From contig NZ_CP043908.1 in the NCBI RefSeq assembly GCF_008630935.1, forward strand, positions 1,736,001 through 1,800,000: a stretch of DNA of 64,000 bases, given 5' to 3'. The position numbers were made by a program, and so were the translations under genes. A model generated the notes under the pieces. The model ran no database searches. It saw only the letters and a list, made by a program, of their open reading frames with translations, and was not told the origin of the DNA. The DNA comes from Thermodesulfobacterium sp. TA1 (GTDB taxonomy: Bacteria > Desulfobacterota > Thermodesulfobacteria > Thermodesulfobacteriales > Thermodesulfobacteriaceae). Shown here piece after piece: positions 63,022-64,000 of the stretch. The first letter of the stretch is position 1. Every line of letters begins with the position of its first letter.

Positions 63022-63097
63022 AAAAACATAAAGGGACCACGACATGAAGAGGTTGACAAAATAAAAAAACATGTTAACTTCTTTAAAAGTTTAAACC

Positions 63098-63110
63098 TGC
63101 TCTTTGTTAA
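63098..63110 (+). promoter_or_regulatory. boxA antitermination element 1
   Basis: TGCTCTTTGTTAA closely resembles rRNA boxA (TGCTCTTTAACAA), the site where NusB/NusE load on the nascent rRNA leader. An identical copy is at 63187-63199. Confidence 0.7.
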
Positions 63111-63186
63111 AAGAAAAAGTAAAAAAAACAAAAAACACCTCTTGACAATTTGAAAAAAAGGTTTAAATTTTATTTTTGTGATGATT

Positions 63187-63199
63187 TGCTCTTTGTTAA
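63187..63199 (+). promoter_or_regulatory. boxA antitermination element 2
   Basis: TGCTCTTTGTTAA, identical to the copy at 63098-63110 and 89 bp downstream of it, the same period as the tandem promoters. Confidence 0.7.
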
Positions 63200-63438
63200 G
63201 AATTTTGGTTTAGAGGTAGCAAAATACCTCTTGACAAAAAAGTAAAGCATGTTAAATTAAATATCTGTTTTTACTTTTTTGTTCTTTTTAAGAATCTCTC
63301 TTGACAAATTAAAAATTTGTTTTATTTTTTAAAAGTAGTGGTCTTTGAAAATTGAATAGCGTTCGCAAGGGCTCCGCAATTCCTTTTTGATAAGTCTATT
63401 GCGGTCTGCCTGTTTTGACAGGTAGGGCCGGGAAATTT

Positions 63439-64000
<562 letters not shown>

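Larger units (their letters stand above)
63053..63328 (+). promoter_or_regulatory. Four tandem rRNA promoters
   Basis: Perfect TTGACA hexamers at 63053, 63142, 63231 and 63301 are each followed, after exactly 16 bp, by an AT-rich -10: TAACTT (63075), TAAATT (63164), TAAATT (63253) and TATTTT (63323). The first three are spaced ~89 bp apart, as if the promoter-boxA unit had been duplicated. The -10 boxes are poor matches, which is normal for growth-rate-regulated rRNA promoters. Confidence 0.8.

Overview
The window reads as chromosomal DNA from an AT-rich, Gram-negative, probably thermophilic and anaerobic bacterium. The evidence is a GC-rich 16S rRNA start inside an AT-rich genome, a TonB-dependent receptor and Slp-type lipoprotein, CDP-hexose genes typical of LPS O-chains, many radical SAM enzymes, a selenocysteine tRNA and GC-rich stable RNAs. 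The 16S fragment and gene repertoire fit Thermodesulfobacteriota (Thermodesulfobacterium-like). That placement is inference from pattern, not from a database search.

Layout. 1-1390: C-terminal end of a DUF499-like ATPase and a gene cut by a decayed IS256-family element. 1473-9718: housekeeping block with a thioesterase, SRP RNA, tRNA-Sec, a BepA-like protease, trpB-trpA-aroB and dapF-dapA, closed by a 38-bp perfect palindrome that contains a parS site. 9956-17083: degraded mobile-element zone with two more IS256-type copies, an IS3 tail and a TonB receptor/binding-protein pair without its permease. The last IS256 copy interrupts an slp gene and is itself interrupted by a nearly complete IS110-family element. 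17183-21532: iron-sulfur flavoprotein, Crp/Fnr regulator (second parS on its start codon), arsenate reductase and split GGDEF/EAL genes. 21515-30642 (minus strand): CBS protein, dnaE, ferritin, rsmB, uvrB and an SPL-like radical SAM gene. 30901-36739: small secreted protein, cobalamin riboswitch with metE, a starch-synthase-like gene and rpe. 36876-51903: surface-polysaccharide cluster. 52136-62837: radical SAM/SPASM gene, TolB/FlgO-like protein, rpmE-prfA, tRNA-Lys, topA, Pif1-WYL helicase, pgsA, mtaB and an ATP-grasp gene. 62838-64000: rRNA leader with four tandem promoters and two boxA copies, then the 5' end of 16S rRNA.

How genes work together. TrpB/TrpA/AroB and DapF/DapA serve aromatic amino acid and lysine/peptidoglycan synthesis. 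In the polysaccharide cluster, RfbF, RfbG and RfbH should make a CDP-3,6-dideoxy-4-keto sugar. The adjacent acetolactate-synthase-like ThDP enzyme, C-methyltransferase-like protein and SDR suggest a branched-chain sugar of the yersiniose type. MetE under a B12 riboswitch implies that cobalamin normally supports another methionine synthase.

The most notable signal is in the IS110-family element. Between its left end and the recombinase gene lies a sigma70-like promoter followed by two strong stem-loops. Short segments of these can pair with the element's own ends and with the insertion site around a repeated CTCC core. This matches the architecture of a bridge RNA.
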